Below are positions 5,742 through 14,426 of a DNA stretch of 16,564 bases, in pieces. The stretch is from Acidobacteriota bacterium (GTDB lineage: Bacteria > Acidobacteriota > Terriglobia > Terriglobales > Acidobacteriaceae): contig JAJZMO010000221.1 in NCBI GenBank assembly GCA_021798235.1, forward strand, positions 1 to 16,564, written 5' to 3'. The notes below the pieces were generated by a model that saw nothing but the letters and a program-made list of their open reading frames with translations, searched no databases and had not been told where the DNA came from. The stretch's first letter is position 1. Each line of letters opens with the position of its first letter. A program made the translations under genes and the position numbers.

Positions 5742-7205
5742 CTACTCCCAAAACAGCAGCGCAGCTGAGCCAGCCGGGACGAAGCAGTTCGCGCTGCCGT
5801 TCTGCACGGCCAACGACTCGACGCTCTCCGGTTGCCACGCGCCGTTGGCTCCCACCGGCGCTCCGGCAAAGGTCGCGTCCGTGCGGTCGTCCAGTCGCGG
5901 AGCCAGCAGACGTTGCACCCGAATGCGCGTCGCGGGCAGCGGCGATTGCACCGTCATTCGATAGGAGCTCCCGCCATTCTTGTTCAGAATCACAGCCGCG
6001 GGCATTCCATCCGGAGCCACCGCTGCGTAGGTCTTCAACAGCGCATCATTACTGTGCAGCTTGCTGAGCATCATTCTGCCGCCCAGCAGTTGTGCAATTA
6101 GCAACAGGCCGTAATACTCTGGCCGCGCAGTAAATCCATTGGGAATCGCGCCTGCAATGGGTGTATACCAGCCATAGCCGCCGCCGTGGAAGTTGATGCC
6201 GTTCGCGCCAATCGAGGCCAGCTCCAACATCAGGTCGGCGGCCCACAATGCACTGGCAAAGGTGTCGCTGACGCCCTCCTTGCCGCCGCCGTAGCAAGAG
6301 TTGGTCTCCGACAATCGGAAGGGCAGATGCGATTGCTCCATCGCCGCGCGAATCTGTGGCAGCCCATTGTCCCAGCGAGAATTCGCCGGTGCCAGCAGGC
6401 GCTCAATGTTCATGGATGGATCGCTCGCGGGGCCTTCGGCGTAGTAGTGCGTGCTCAGCATCTGCACCTGTGGGCCAAATTGCTGCGCGAACTCACGCAC
6501 CCACATGCCTGTGATCGCTGTGTCGGGTCCGCCAAACTTGGCTCCCGGCACCCGCGCCACGATCGCATCGTGGAAGCGCTTCCAATCCTGAGCAAAGGCC
6601 GTGTAGTCATAGCCGCGCGCGCGCAGTCCATTGTGGCCAAACAGATCGGCTTCATTGCCAATTTGAAAGAGAATCAGTCGGTCGCCCAGCGTGTCAAAAA
6701 CATAGGCGGCCTCTGCCGCCGCCTGCTCGGGCGTGCCCTGGCCCAGATTCAAGCCGTAATAGGCGCGCCAGCCGGTTGCATCTAAAAACTCGCGCAGATT
6801 GCGAATGGCTAGCGGCGTGGTTTGTGTTGGAGGCGCAGGCTTGTGGCCTTTGTCTGGGCCAACGGCTCCGCTGCCGGGATCGCCGGATTGTGGCGCGCCC
6901 GGCTGTGGCGTCCAAAAGGCAAACTCGCTGGTGTTGCCGCCAATGCGCAGTATTCCGCGTGGAGCTAATGCGCGCAAAAATTCCACCAGTTCGTGATTGC
7001 TGGCCGCGAAATATTCGGGATGCGCAAGCTGGGCGGTCTCAAAGCTGAGGCCGAGAAACTCAGGGTCAATCCACGGTCCCACAACGTTCGGCTGCAACTC
7101 CAGCCGCGCTTCTGAGGTTTTGGGGGATTCGGCCCAAGCAATTCTTGGCAGTGCCGCGCTGGAAGCTGCGGCGGAGACGGAGAGCAAAAAATCGCGGCGA
7201 TTCAT
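5742..7205 (-). CDS. Tat-exported glycoside hydrolase, GH79 (beta-glucuronidase/heparanase) type
   Basis: 487 residues from ATG 7205. The start is set by the twin-arginine signal MNRRDFLLSV, a hydrophobic Ala/Ser-rich stretch and a likely AWA cleavage site near residue 25; a TTG at 7220 would overlap the upstream stop but adds nothing useful. The mature protein is a TIM barrel with LRIGGN (86-91), the acid/base Asn-Glu at 184-185 in QIGNEADLFG and the probable nucleophile Glu300 in RLSETNSCYGGG, then INFHGGGYGWYTPI and a beta-rich C-terminal domain (about 385-487) as in GH79. It should release uronic acid or related sugars from polysaccharides outside the cytoplasm; the exact substrate is not readable. 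It lies 11 bases downstream of the metallopeptidase gene and is probably co-transcribed. Confidence 0.8.
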   Translation of the reverse strand: MNRRDFLLSVSAAASSAALPRIAWAESPKTSEARLELQPNVVGPWIDPEFLGLSFETAQLAHPEYFAASNHELVEFLRALAPRGILRIGGNTSEFAFWTPQPGAPQSGDPGSGAVGPDKGHKPAPPTQTTPLAIRNLREFLDATGWRAYYGLNLGQGTPEQAAAEAAYVFDTLGDRLILFQIGNEADLFGHNGLRARGYDYTAFAQDWKRFHDAIVARVPGAKFGGPDTAITGMWVREFAQQFGPQVQMLSTHYYAEGPASDPSMNIERLLAPANSRWDNGLPQIRAAMEQSHLPFRLSETNSCYGGGKEGVSDTFASALWAADLMLELASIGANGINFHGGGYGWYTPIAGAIPNGFTARPEYYGLLLIAQLLGGRMMLSKLHSNDALLKTYAAVAPDGMPAAVILNKNGGSSYRMTVQSPLPATRIRVQRLLAPRLDDRTDATFAGAPVGANGAWQPESVESLAVQNGSANCFVPAGSAALLFWE

Positions 7206-7216
7206 AGCGCAACCAG

Positions 7217-8785
7217 TCAATCACCATGCGCAACAAAATGCAACTGCGCACATCGCACTGCGTGCAGCGCAACGCGTGCCAATGCTCCCTGCACAATTCC
7301 ACGCTGCCATTTCTCGGCCAACTCCTCATGCGGTTGTTCGGTTGCAGCCACTTCGCTGCCCGCATTGCCGGGAATGCTGCCGATCATCACAAACTCCAAC
7401 TTGTGCGCTAAGGGAAGCGGAAAGCTCTCACTGCTAAAAACCGTTCTGCCGGAAACAACGATCAGCACCGGGCCTTCGGATGTATCCCAAACGCGCTCCT
7501 GGATGCGCTCATTTGCAGGCGCATCGTGTACGGCTTCTTCGCGGACGTGGTCATATTTACGCGTAAGCTCGCTTGCGTAGAGGGATGCGAACCTCTGCGC
7601 AGCCTTCGGTGTTGTCCAGCGCGAAAGATACAGCAACGCAAGTGAGCCTGTGGTATTTTTCGCTGCCGGAGTTTTGGCACTGCGGCTCTGCGCTGCGTAA
7701 TATAGGCCGCCTGCCCAAGACTGCGCCAGTTGGCCGCCAACGCGGGCATCGCCAAATAAATCACCCAACATGCGAACGTCCAGCTCCCCCATCACTCCCA
7801 GGTCATATGGTTTGTATTCCTTGCCAATCAGGCTGTGGATGTCGGGCAAGGTCAGCAGCGGGACTGCGGCGTGGTGGATGTATGCCTGCGGATTGAGAAT
7901 CTCATAGGTGGAAGAGGGCGGGCGATCCAGCGTGCCCGCAAACGCTGCGTGCTGCCCTTGAAAGCGCAGTACGGTGTCGATGAAATTCATCCCAGCCTGA
8001 TAGGGAAATACGAGCGATTCCTGCAGAAACAGCGGCGCGCGCGCCATCACGGGTGAATCCGAAGAGTCGCTCATGGCTTGTTCCATTGCTGTGGCAGCAT
8101 CGGGATCGGTAAGCAGCGTTTTGCCTTGCGGGTGCAGCGCATAGTCGGCAAAAACCACCATGGCCTGCCCTTCGGCCACCGCATCGCGCACGGTATCCTG
8201 CTCGTCCACGGCTAATGCCGCATTGTCCTGCGCAACATTTTTGGGAACGCCGTCTTTTTCCTGCTCTTCCCATTTTTCCAAATCCACATGTTGATCCTGC
8301 AAGGCGTGCGTCAACTCATGCGCCAGCACCGGCTGCTGTGTCTCCGGTTGCACCCAGTCGAGCAGATTTACGGTTTTTGTTTTTTCGTCGTAATATCCTG
8401 CGATTTGCTCACGCAGCAGCTGCAACAGAAACGGTTCCAGATCAAAATCCTTGTCGAGCAGTCCAAACTTCTTTAACACCAGCTCTGAGCGCTGCAAGCG
8501 TTGCGCAGACTTGTCCTCCTGTAACTGCTTCGCCAAAAAGCTCTCCACCTCGTCGCGCGATACCAGATGTGGCTGCACCTTGTGGTGAATGGCGTAGCCG
8601 CTATCACTGCTGTCAAAACGCAGAATGGTGTTCACGGAGCGGAATAGCTCCTGCGCCTGCTTGGGGGAGATTTTTGTATCTGTGTTGGCATTCTGTGCAT
8701 ATCCGGCAGCAGATGCAGTCAGCGCCAGCGCGATTGCAGCGAGAAATGCAGTCGCCCCGCGCGGCAATTTTTGCATGCGATCCAT
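7217..8785 (-). CDS. Secreted zinc metallopeptidase-like protein (HExxH)
   Basis: 522 residues from ATG 8785, chosen because GAGGAG lies five bases upstream and the next residues make a signal peptide (LPRGATAFLAAIALALTASA, cleavage near AGYAQ at 30-31). Longer in-frame starts have no such support. The gluzincin motif HELTH is at 156-160 in PVLAHELTHALQDQH, and Glu205 in DAVAEGQAMV is the likely third zinc ligand. Before it, AGYYDEKTKTVNLL forms the edge strand typical of these peptidases. The rest (about 230-522) has no domain I can name. It is probably periplasmic or extracellular; substrate unknown. The TGA stop is 11 bases before the GH79 start, suggesting one transcript. Confidence 0.8.
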   Translation of the reverse strand: MDRMQKLPRGATAFLAAIALALTASAAGYAQNANTDTKISPKQAQELFRSVNTILRFDSSDSGYAIHHKVQPHLVSRDEVESFLAKQLQEDKSAQRLQRSELVLKKFGLLDKDFDLEPFLLQLLREQIAGYYDEKTKTVNLLDWVQPETQQPVLAHELTHALQDQHVDLEKWEEQEKDGVPKNVAQDNAALAVDEQDTVRDAVAEGQAMVVFADYALHPQGKTLLTDPDAATAMEQAMSDSSDSPVMARAPLFLQESLVFPYQAGMNFIDTVLRFQGQHAAFAGTLDRPPSSTYEILNPQAYIHHAAVPLLTLPDIHSLIGKEYKPYDLGVMGELDVRMLGDLFGDARVGGQLAQSWAGGLYYAAQSRSAKTPAAKNTTGSLALLYLSRWTTPKAAQRFASLYASELTRKYDHVREEAVHDAPANERIQERVWDTSEGPVLIVVSGRTVFSSESFPLPLAHKLEFVMIGSIPGNAGSEVAATEQPHEELAEKWQRGIVQGALARVALHAVRCAQLHFVAHGD

Positions 8786-8842
8786 TTCTACTCCTCTTTG
8801 CCAACAGTCAGGGCAGTGCGTATCCGCCCTTGCGCTGAACGC

Positions 8843-8848
8843 TATAAT
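8843..8848 (+). promoter_or_regulatory. Probable -10 box of the ygfZ operon
   Basis: A perfect TATAAT lies 29 bases before the ygfZ ATG in the 92-base gap between divergent genes. No good -35 is found 16-18 bases upstream, so this may be a weak or activated promoter. The start would be near 8855, with the GGGGAG ribosome binding site at 8866-8871. Confidence 0.5.
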
Positions 8849-8877
8849 CACAGTGTACTTTGCTTGGGGAGTGATCC

Positions 8878-9927
8878 ATGCCACAGACGCATCCTGCGGA
8901 TATGTCTTTGCTGCAACAGCGTTTGGGCGCTGCATCCACGCCTGCTGCGCAGTTGCTTGCGCTCCGCACCCAGGCGGGCCTCTACGTGGAGAATCCGCGA
9001 ACTTTCTTTGCCTGCACCGGCCCGGACCGGCTTCGCTGGCTCAACGGGTTAGTCACCAATCATGTGGGCGCTTTGGCCGAACACCACGGTTGCTATGCCT
9101 TTGTGCTCAACGCGCAAGGCCGCATTCAGGGGGATCTGAACATTTATGCAATGGGAGACTCCCTTTGGCTGGAAACGGCATCGGAGCAGGCCGCCAAGCT
9201 CTTTGCCTATCTGGAACGCTACATCATTATGGATGATGTGACGCTGGCTCCGCTGCCCGCGCAAGATCGTCTCTGTGTTGCCGGCCCGCAAGCCGCAACC
9301 GTTCTCGCCAGTATCGGTATTTCTGTGGCCGACATGGAGCCATTGCAAATCCGCACCACCCTCTGGAAAGAAATTCCAGTTACGCTCACGGCGGAGTTTC
9401 ATCCTCTCGTTCCGCTCTACACTCTTTCCATTGCCACGGAACAAGCCGAATCCTGCGCACACGCGTTGCTGGGCGCTGGCGCACTTGCCTGCAATGCGGA
9501 AGCAGTCGAGCAGCTTCGAATTCTGGCAGGAATCCCAAGATATGGCATCGACTTCACCGACCGGGAGCTGCCCCAGGAGACTGGACAAGAACGCGCGCTG
9601 CACTTTTCCAAAGGTTGCTACTTAGGGCAGGAGATTGTGGAGCGCATTCGTTCTCGTGGCAATGTGCATCGTGTCTTTTCCGGCTTTATCGTAGAGGACT
9701 CCGCTGCGGTGTTTCCTGGGGTTCAGGAGGAACGGCTGCCAATTCTAGCCGGAGACCAACAGGTGGGAGAGTTGACCAGTACAACTGCAATCGACCTGCC
9801 CAACGGAAGTAGGAAAGCAATCGCACTGGGCTATATTCGCCGTGAAGCGCTCGACAAAAAAATGGAACTGAATTGCAGCGGCCACTCCGTGTACCCAGAA
9901 GATATTCCATTTTCAAAGATTCTTTAG
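8878..9927 (+). CDS. ygfZ: YgfZ/GcvT-like folate-binding protein (Fe-S cluster maintenance)
   Basis: 349 residues; ATG with GGGGAG six bases upstream. The GcvT-like fold shows in FFACTGPDRLRWLNGLVTNH (residues 43-62), where GcvT family members have the R-LNG-VTN folate-site strand, and in CYAFVLNAQGRIQGDLNIY. The diagnostic YgfZ signature K-G-C-Y-x-G-Q-E is at 245-252 (KGCYLGQE) with Cys247, followed by the RxRSRG motif. YgfZ supports repair or assembly of certain [4Fe-4S] enzymes with tetrahydrofolate and is cytosolic. First gene of a plus-strand operon; the next gene starts 16 bases later. Length fits the family. Confidence 0.9.
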   Translation: MPQTHPADMSLLQQRLGAASTPAAQLLALRTQAGLYVENPRTFFACTGPDRLRWLNGLVTNHVGALAEHHGCYAFVLNAQGRIQGDLNIYAMGDSLWLETASEQAAKLFAYLERYIIMDDVTLAPLPAQDRLCVAGPQAATVLASIGISVADMEPLQIRTTLWKEIPVTLTAEFHPLVPLYTLSIATEQAESCAHALLGAGALACNAEAVEQLRILAGIPRYGIDFTDRELPQETGQERALHFSKGCYLGQEIVERIRSRGNVHRVFSGFIVEDSAAVFPGVQEERLPILAGDQQVGELTSTTAIDLPNGSRKAIALGYIRREALDKKMELNCSGHSVYPEDIPFSKIL

Positions 9928-9943
9928 AAAGCAGGAACACACG

Positions 9944-10567
9944 ATGAAAGAGCAAGAACCTCAATTTACCGTGGTCGATCGCAGAAAGATTACCAGCGAG
10001 GGCGAAGTGCGCATGGATGCACACTTGAACGAGCCAACGCAAACCGCGCCTGCTGCTGCCCCTGCAAATGCCAGCGGCATACATGTCGTATCGTCAGCCA
10101 ATAATGCAGATGAGACCGCCGCCGCAGCGACCACAGAGTCGCCCGTGTTTGAAGGCCCCAGTGCAGAGGAGTCCGCGCAATCGCAGGCCGCCTACGCGGC
10201 CACCACGCAGCAGATGGATTCAATTCTGCGCGACAAAATGCCCGCTGGACAGAAAAATGCTGTGATTGGCTTTGAGCATGTCATCCAATCGTTTTATATG
10301 ACGGTAGTCATGCAGCTGGGCGCAGGAACGCCGCAGGGCGAAAAGGCGCGCATTGATCTGATGGGCGCGCGCCAGACCATCGACATGCTGGAGGTGCTGG
10401 CGAAGAAGACCGTTGGCCACCTAACCGAGAATGAAAAATTGATGCTCGACAGCGCCTTGTTTGAAGCACGCATGATGTTTTTGGAGATCACCAACGCCAT
10501 TGCGCGCGGCGCGACCCAGCAAGCGCCGGGGGCCTCCAATCCGCTGGATCCGAAAGGTCAGCGCTAA
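9944..10567 (+). CDS. DUF1844-domain protein
   Basis: 207 residues; a CAGGAAC ribosome binding site precedes the ATG. Residues 1-90 are low complexity, rich in Ala, Thr, Pro and Glu and probably disordered. Residues 95-190 form a helical domain: FEHVIQSFYMTVVMQLG, ARIDLMGARQTIDMLEVLAK, KTVGHLTENEKLMLDSALFE and ARMMFLEITN. The I-D-x-M-x-x-L...KT...L-T-x-x-E pattern is that of DUF1844 proteins, small conserved proteins of unknown function. The position between ygfZ and the MBL hydrolase gene suggests co-expression only. Confidence 0.82.
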   Translation: MKEQEPQFTVVDRRKITSEGEVRMDAHLNEPTQTAPAAAPANASGIHVVSSANNADETAAAATTESPVFEGPSAEESAQSQAAYAATTQQMDSILRDKMPAGQKNAVIGFEHVIQSFYMTVVMQLGAGTPQGEKARIDLMGARQTIDMLEVLAKKTVGHLTENEKLMLDSALFEARMMFLEITNAIARGATQQAPGASNPLDPKGQR

Positions 10568-10582
10568 GGCCGCTTCGCAAGA

Positions 10583-11365
10583 ATGATGCCTGCAGAAATC
10601 GTAATCCTCGGCAGTGGCACATCGATGGGCGTGCCCACGCTTGGCTGCACGTGCCGTGTTTGCACATCGAGTGACCCGCGCGACAAGCGCACGCGACCCT
10701 CCATTGCGGTGCGCTATGCAGACCACTGCGTGCTCATCGACTCCGGTCCGGACTTTCGTCAACAAATGTTGCGCGAAGGTCTCACTCGCGTGGATGCAGT
10801 GCTCTACACGCACGCGCATGCCGACCACATTCTCGGACTGGATGACTTGCGTCCGCTTAGCTTTCAGCGCGAAGAAAAAATTCCTCTCTTTGCAGACGAT
10901 GCGACTGCCGCCGTGTTGCAGCGCATCTTTGAATACACGTTTTCCAGCACCAACAGCTATCCTTTCAAGGCGCGCGTCTCCCTGGAATCGCTTCGGGCCA
11001 TCACACCGCTCTTCGGGTTGGACTTTGTGCGCGTGCCGCTACTGCATGGCCAATTGGAGACCTCTGGCTTTCGCTTTGGTTCTGCCGCATATTTAACGGA
11101 CATGCACGACATTCCAGAGTCCAGCTATCCGCTTTTGCGCGATTTGGACATTCTTATTCTTGATGCACTGCGCATCACTCCACACTCCAGCCACGCGAAT
11201 GTGGAGCAAGCTTTGCGCTTGGCGGAAAGAGTCAGTGCCAAGCAAACTTACTTCACACACATGGCGCATGAGATTCTGCACGCGGAGGTGGAAGCTGCGC
11301 TTCCAAAAGGTGTGCGCCTTGCCTGTGATGGCCTGCGGCTTCCTTTGCAAGGTGCCCCATGCTGA
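10583..11365 (+). CDS. PhnP-like metallo-beta-lactamase-fold hydrolase
   Basis: 260 residues from ATG 10583 (a second ATG follows at once). The start GSGTSMGVPTLGCTCRVC is typical of the PhnP/MBL phosphodiesterase branch, with a Cys cluster (C22, C24, C27) that binds a structural zinc in PhnP. The metal site is complete: THAHADH at 76-82, His155 (LLHG), Asp173 (LTD) and the THMAHE His226. It probably hydrolyses a phosphodiester or related ester; the substrate is not known and no phosphonate (phn) genes are near, so a PhnP role in C-P lyase metabolism is unlikely. Its end overlaps the ribF start by seven bases (ATGCTGA), so the two are coupled. Confidence 0.88.
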   Translation: MMPAEIVILGSGTSMGVPTLGCTCRVCTSSDPRDKRTRPSIAVRYADHCVLIDSGPDFRQQMLREGLTRVDAVLYTHAHADHILGLDDLRPLSFQREEKIPLFADDATAAVLQRIFEYTFSSTNSYPFKARVSLESLRAITPLFGLDFVRVPLLHGQLETSGFRFGSAAYLTDMHDIPESSYPLLRDLDILILDALRITPHSSHANVEQALRLAERVSAKQTYFTHMAHEILHAEVEAALPKGVRLACDGLRLPLQGAPC

Positions 11366-12345
11366 TCTTCCGCTCGTTGCAGAATGTTCCCATCGACTTT
11401 GGTCCCTCGCTTGTTGCCATCGGCAATTTTGATGGTGTGCATCGCGGACATCGACTGGTGCTGCGCAATCTGATCGCGCGCGCGCGGCAACGCCATGCAC
11501 GCTCAGTTGCCGTTACGCTGGAGCCGCACCCGGTGCGCGTGCTGCGCCCACAGTTTCCACTGCAACTAGTGACTCCACTGGAACAAAAGCTTCATTTACT
11601 GGAACAGGCTGGGCGCGATGTGGGCGGCCTTGATGCCGTGCTCGTTCTCCCCTTTACGTCGGAGATGGCGCACTGGAGTGCGGAGACCTTCGCGCAAACC
11701 GTACTGCACGACGCGCTGCATTCTATTGAAGTGCATGAAGGTGAAAACTTTCGCTTTGGCCACGATGCCGCAGGCGATGTGCAAACGCTGACCAGTCTGG
11801 GAGCCAAGCTGGGCTTCACGGTGGAAGCGTATCCGCCATTGCAGTGGCGTGGCGAAGCCGTCTCCAGTAGCCGCATTCGCACGCTGATCCAACAGGGAAA
11901 TGTGCGTACAGCGCGCGCATTGTTGCAGCGGCCCTTCGCCGTTGCTTCCCAATCTGCGCGCGGACGCGGTGACGGCGCGCGCCATACCGTGCCCACGATC
12001 AACCTTGCGCACTATGCGGAACTGCTGCCTGCCAACGGCGTTTACATCACCTGCGTGGAGATGGGCGGGGAACAATTCGAGGCTGTAACCAATGTCGGCA
12101 ATCGGCCCACCTTTGGCCCCGATGCGTTTTCGGTGGAGAGTCACCTGTTGCGCGCACCTGCCCTGGAAATCGCCACAGGAACGCCGCTGACGCTCCATTT
12201 TTTAGATCGGATTCGTGACGAGCGGCGCTGGCCATCGCCCGAAGTGCTCAAAGCGCAAATTGCCCGCGATGTGGCGCAAGCACAGCACTACTTCGGCTTA
12301 TTGCGTTCTTTGCGAATGCAGACGAACACGCCGGACAACTCATAA
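11359..12345 (+). CDS. ribF: Bifunctional riboflavin kinase/FAD synthetase
   Basis: 328 residues, ATG overlapping the preceding stop. The N-terminal adenylyltransferase domain has GNFDGVHRGH (22-31), the VTLEPHPVRVL segment, GENFRFGHDAAGD (128-140) and SSSRIR (169-174). The C-terminal flavokinase has VPTINL (211-216) in place of the common FPTANL, NGVYI (226-230), TNVGNRPTFG (244-253) and VESHLL. It converts riboflavin to FMN and then FAD. The Gly-rich loop reads ARGRGDGARHTVPTINL, a variant of the usual loop, but the metal/ATP-binding Thr and Asn are kept. Length is normal. Last gene of the operon that starts with ygfZ. Confidence 0.93.
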   Translation: MLIFRSLQNVPIDFGPSLVAIGNFDGVHRGHRLVLRNLIARARQRHARSVAVTLEPHPVRVLRPQFPLQLVTPLEQKLHLLEQAGRDVGGLDAVLVLPFTSEMAHWSAETFAQTVLHDALHSIEVHEGENFRFGHDAAGDVQTLTSLGAKLGFTVEAYPPLQWRGEAVSSSRIRTLIQQGNVRTARALLQRPFAVASQSARGRGDGARHTVPTINLAHYAELLPANGVYITCVEMGGEQFEAVTNVGNRPTFGPDAFSVESHLLRAPALEIATGTPLTLHFLDRIRDERRWPSPEVLKAQIARDVAQAQHYFGLLRSLRMQTNTPDNS

Positions 12346-12369
12346 TGCGCGTAGGGATTTTTTTGAACA

Positions 12370-12425
12370 CTCAACAGGCAGCCGAGGAGTTCGGATTCTG
12401 CTGAGAAGAACACGGGATGTTTTTT
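12370..12425 (+). terminator. Possible terminator after ribF
   Basis: CTCAACAG (12370-12377) can pair with CTGCTGAG (12398-12405) with one mismatch, with CCGA/TCGG stacked inside, and a run of six T follows at 12420-12425. The gap of 14 bases between stem and T-run makes it a poor intrinsic terminator. The T-run ends one base before the stop codon of the convergent acyl-CoA dehydrogenase gene. Confidence 0.35.
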
Positions 12426-12426
12426 C

Positions 12427-13605
12427 TTAAGCCAGCAGTTCGCGCGCAATCACCATGCGTTGAATCTCGCTGGTGCCTTCGCCAATGGTGCACAGCTTTA
12501 CGTCCCGATAATACCGCTCGGCTGGATAATCTTTGATGAATCCATAGCCGCCGTGGATCTGTACGCATTCATTGCAGATGCGCACGGCAGCTTCTGCGGC
12601 GAAGAGCTTGGCCATGGACGACTCGCGCGTGGTCTTGCGGCCAGCATCCTTCATCTGCGCCGCGCGCAGCGTTAACAGCCGCGCCGCATCCAGCTCCGTG
12701 GCCATATCGGCCAGCTTCCATTGGATGCCTTGAAACTCGCTGATGGCCTTGCCAAATTGTTTGCGCGTTTTGGCGTAGTGCAAGCTGGCCTCCAATGCAG
12801 CCTGCGCAATACCCAGCGCCAGCGCGGCAATGGAGATACGCCCGCCGTCCAGCACCTTCATCGCGTCGATGAAGGCTTCGCCTTCGCGGCCCACCAGATT
12901 TTCCGCAGGCACGGCGCAATCCTCAAAGATCAGTTCGGAGGTGTCGCTGGCGCGCAGGCCCAGCTTGTTTTCTTTTTTGCCGGGACGAAAGCCCGGCGTG
13001 CCTTTTTCCACGGCAAAGGCCGACATGCCATGCACGCCTTTGGATTTGTCCGTGACGGCGATGACCAGCGCCACGTCCGCATAGTGGCCGTTGGTGATAA
13101 AAGTTTTGTTGCCATTCAAAATCCACTGATCGCCACGGCGCACTGCCGTGGTGCGCGCACTGGCGGCGTCAGAGCCGGAGCCGGGTTCGGTCAGCGCCCA
13201 CGCGCCCAGCCACTCGCCACTGGCTAGCTTGCGCACATACCGCTGGCGCTGCGCTTCTGTGCCCGCCATATAAATGTGGTTGGTGCAAAGGGAATTGTGT
13301 GAGGCCACGATGATGCCGATGGAGCCATCGGCGCGGGAGAGTTCCTCGACGGCCAGCATGTAGTCGACATAGCCCAGGCCGGCACCGCCATACTCCGGCG
13401 GAATCAGCACGCCGAGCAGGCCCATGCGTCCCAATTGCCGCACAGCTTCCAGTGGAAACTCGCTCTGCTCATCCCAGCGCGCGGCGTGGGGCGCGATCTC
13501 TCTCGCGGCAAACTCGCGGATGGAGCGGCGCATCTGCTGCTGCTCCGGCGTGTCTGCGAAGCACTCCGCGCCTGCTGCGGGGCTGTCTGGTGGAAGTTGC
13601 GCCAT
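12427..13605 (-). CDS. Acyl-CoA dehydrogenase
   Basis: 392 residues from ATG 13605, selected because GGAGG lies five bases upstream; the longer frame starting at 13641 has no such site. All family marks are present: [20 protein letters not shown], the FAD-binding [13 protein letters not shown] stretch, [24 protein letters not shown], the [16 protein letters not shown] signature and [19 protein letters not shown]. The probable catalytic base is Glu376 in [10 protein letters not shown], the position used by short-chain and most other family members. It oxidises an acyl-CoA to enoyl-CoA, passing electrons to ETF; chain specificity is not readable. No beta-oxidation partners are adjacent; cysH lies 125 bases upstream in the same orientation but is probably a separate unit. 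Confidence 0.93.
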   Translation of the reverse strand: MAQLPPDSPAAGAECFADTPEQQQMRRSIREFAAREIAPHAARWDEQSEFPLEAVRQLGRMGLLGVLIPPEYGGAGLGYVDYMLAVEELSRADGSIGIIVASHNSLCTNHIYMAGTEAQRQRYVRKLASGEWLGAWALTEPGSGSDAASARTTAVRRGDQWILNGNKTFITNGHYADVALVIAVTDKSKGVHGMSAFAVEKGTPGFRPGKKENKLGLRASDTSELIFEDCAVPAENLVGREGEAFIDAMKVLDGGRISIAALALGIAQAALEASLHYAKTRKQFGKAISEFQGIQWKLADMATELDAARLLTLRAAQMKDAGRKTTRESSMAKLFAAEAAVRICNECVQIHGGYGFIKDYPAERYYRDVKLCTIGEGTSEIQRMVIARELLA

Positions 13606-13730
13606 GCGTTCCTCCGCTTGCGAAACTCCTAACAGTACCACAGTTGCTTGCGGAGATGAAATGCGCGCTGAAGGGATTTTTCTGCACCTGCAGCGCTTTT
13701 GGGAATGCGTTTAACCAAGCGAAGCTGGGT

Positions 13731-14426
13731 TTACTTCGCCTCGTCAAACGTGTGGATGCCGCACTCCAATTTTTTGCCGCCCCAGCGTCCAGCGCGGGCG
13801 TTATTGGGGTCGCTGGAGCGTTGCGTGCACGGCTCGCAACCAATGCTGGTATAGCCCTGGTCGTACAGAGGCAGATGCGGAATCTCGTGCGCGCGCGTGT
13901 ACTCCCAGACCTGCTCCCACGTCCAATCCGCCAGCGGACTCAACTTCCAAAGCCGCTTGCCGTTGGGCAGGTGGTGCTCTTCGGCCTTCTTCAAATTCGC
14001 GCGCGTGGGCGACTGCTCCCGACGCAGGCCGGTGAACCAAAGATCATAAGGTTCGAGCGAACGCAGCAGCGGTCCTACTTTGCGCGAACCGCAGCAGGCC
14101 GTGGGATCGACCAGATATTGCAAGCCGTTCTTCGCCTCGTGCTGTGCAACGGTCAACTCTGGCAGCATATTTACGAAGCGTAGATTCCAGTCGCGCACAA
14201 TCTTGTCGCGGTATGCGTAGGTCTCCGCGAAGTGGTAGCCGGTGTCGAGAAAAATGACGGGCAGCTCGGGCCGGTGCTGGCGCAGCAAGTGCAGCACCAC
14301 CATGTCCTCCACCTGCAGACTGCTGGTCAGGCAGGCCACGCCGTCGGCGGGATCAGCCAGCGCAGCGGCTACAAATTCTTCTGCGGAGAGCGGCTCCAGT
14401 TCCGCGCGCGTGTCGAGCGTAATCAT
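13731..14426 (-). CDS. cysH: Adenylyl-sulfate (APS) reductase, assimilatory, [4Fe-4S] type
   Basis: 231 residues. The fold is PP-loop-like with TSSLQVEDMVVLHLL (34-48), FLDTGYHFAETY (59-70) and WFTGLRREQS (130-139). The cysteine pairs C111-C112 and C197/C200 are the ligands of the [4Fe-4S] cluster found in APS-using (plant/Pseudomonas-type) reductases and absent from E. coli PAPS reductases, so APS is the likely substrate. The catalytic Cys222 is in the C-terminal ECGIH. It reduces APS to sulfite with thioredoxin or glutaredoxin. Its ATG overlaps the cysN stop (ATGA at 14426-14423). This fits the absence of an intact APS kinase gene in the visible operon. Confidence 0.93.
   Translation of the reverse strand: MITLDTRAELEPLSAEEFVAAALADPADGVACLTSSLQVEDMVVLHLLRQHRPELPVIFLDTGYHFAETYAYRDKIVRDWNLRFVNMLPELTVAQHEAKNGLQYLVDPTACCGSRKVGPLLRSLEPYDLWFTGLRREQSPTRANLKKAEEHHLPNGKRLWKLSPLADWTWEQVWEYTRAHEIPHLPLYDQGYTSIGCEPCTQRSSDPNNARAGRWGGKKLECGIHTFDEAK

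Noticed and set aside
6186..6785. A 199-codon plus-strand open frame
   Set aside because: Antisense to the GH79 gene, which has a signal peptide and catalytic motifs.
10583..11365. Assignment of the MBL hydrolase as PhnP of phosphonate degradation
   Set aside because: No other phn genes are near and the operon context is flavin/Fe-S related, so only the fold is claimed.
13452..14183. A 243-codon plus-strand open frame
   Set aside because: Antisense to the acyl-CoA dehydrogenase start and cysH; no recognisable domain and no ribosome binding site.
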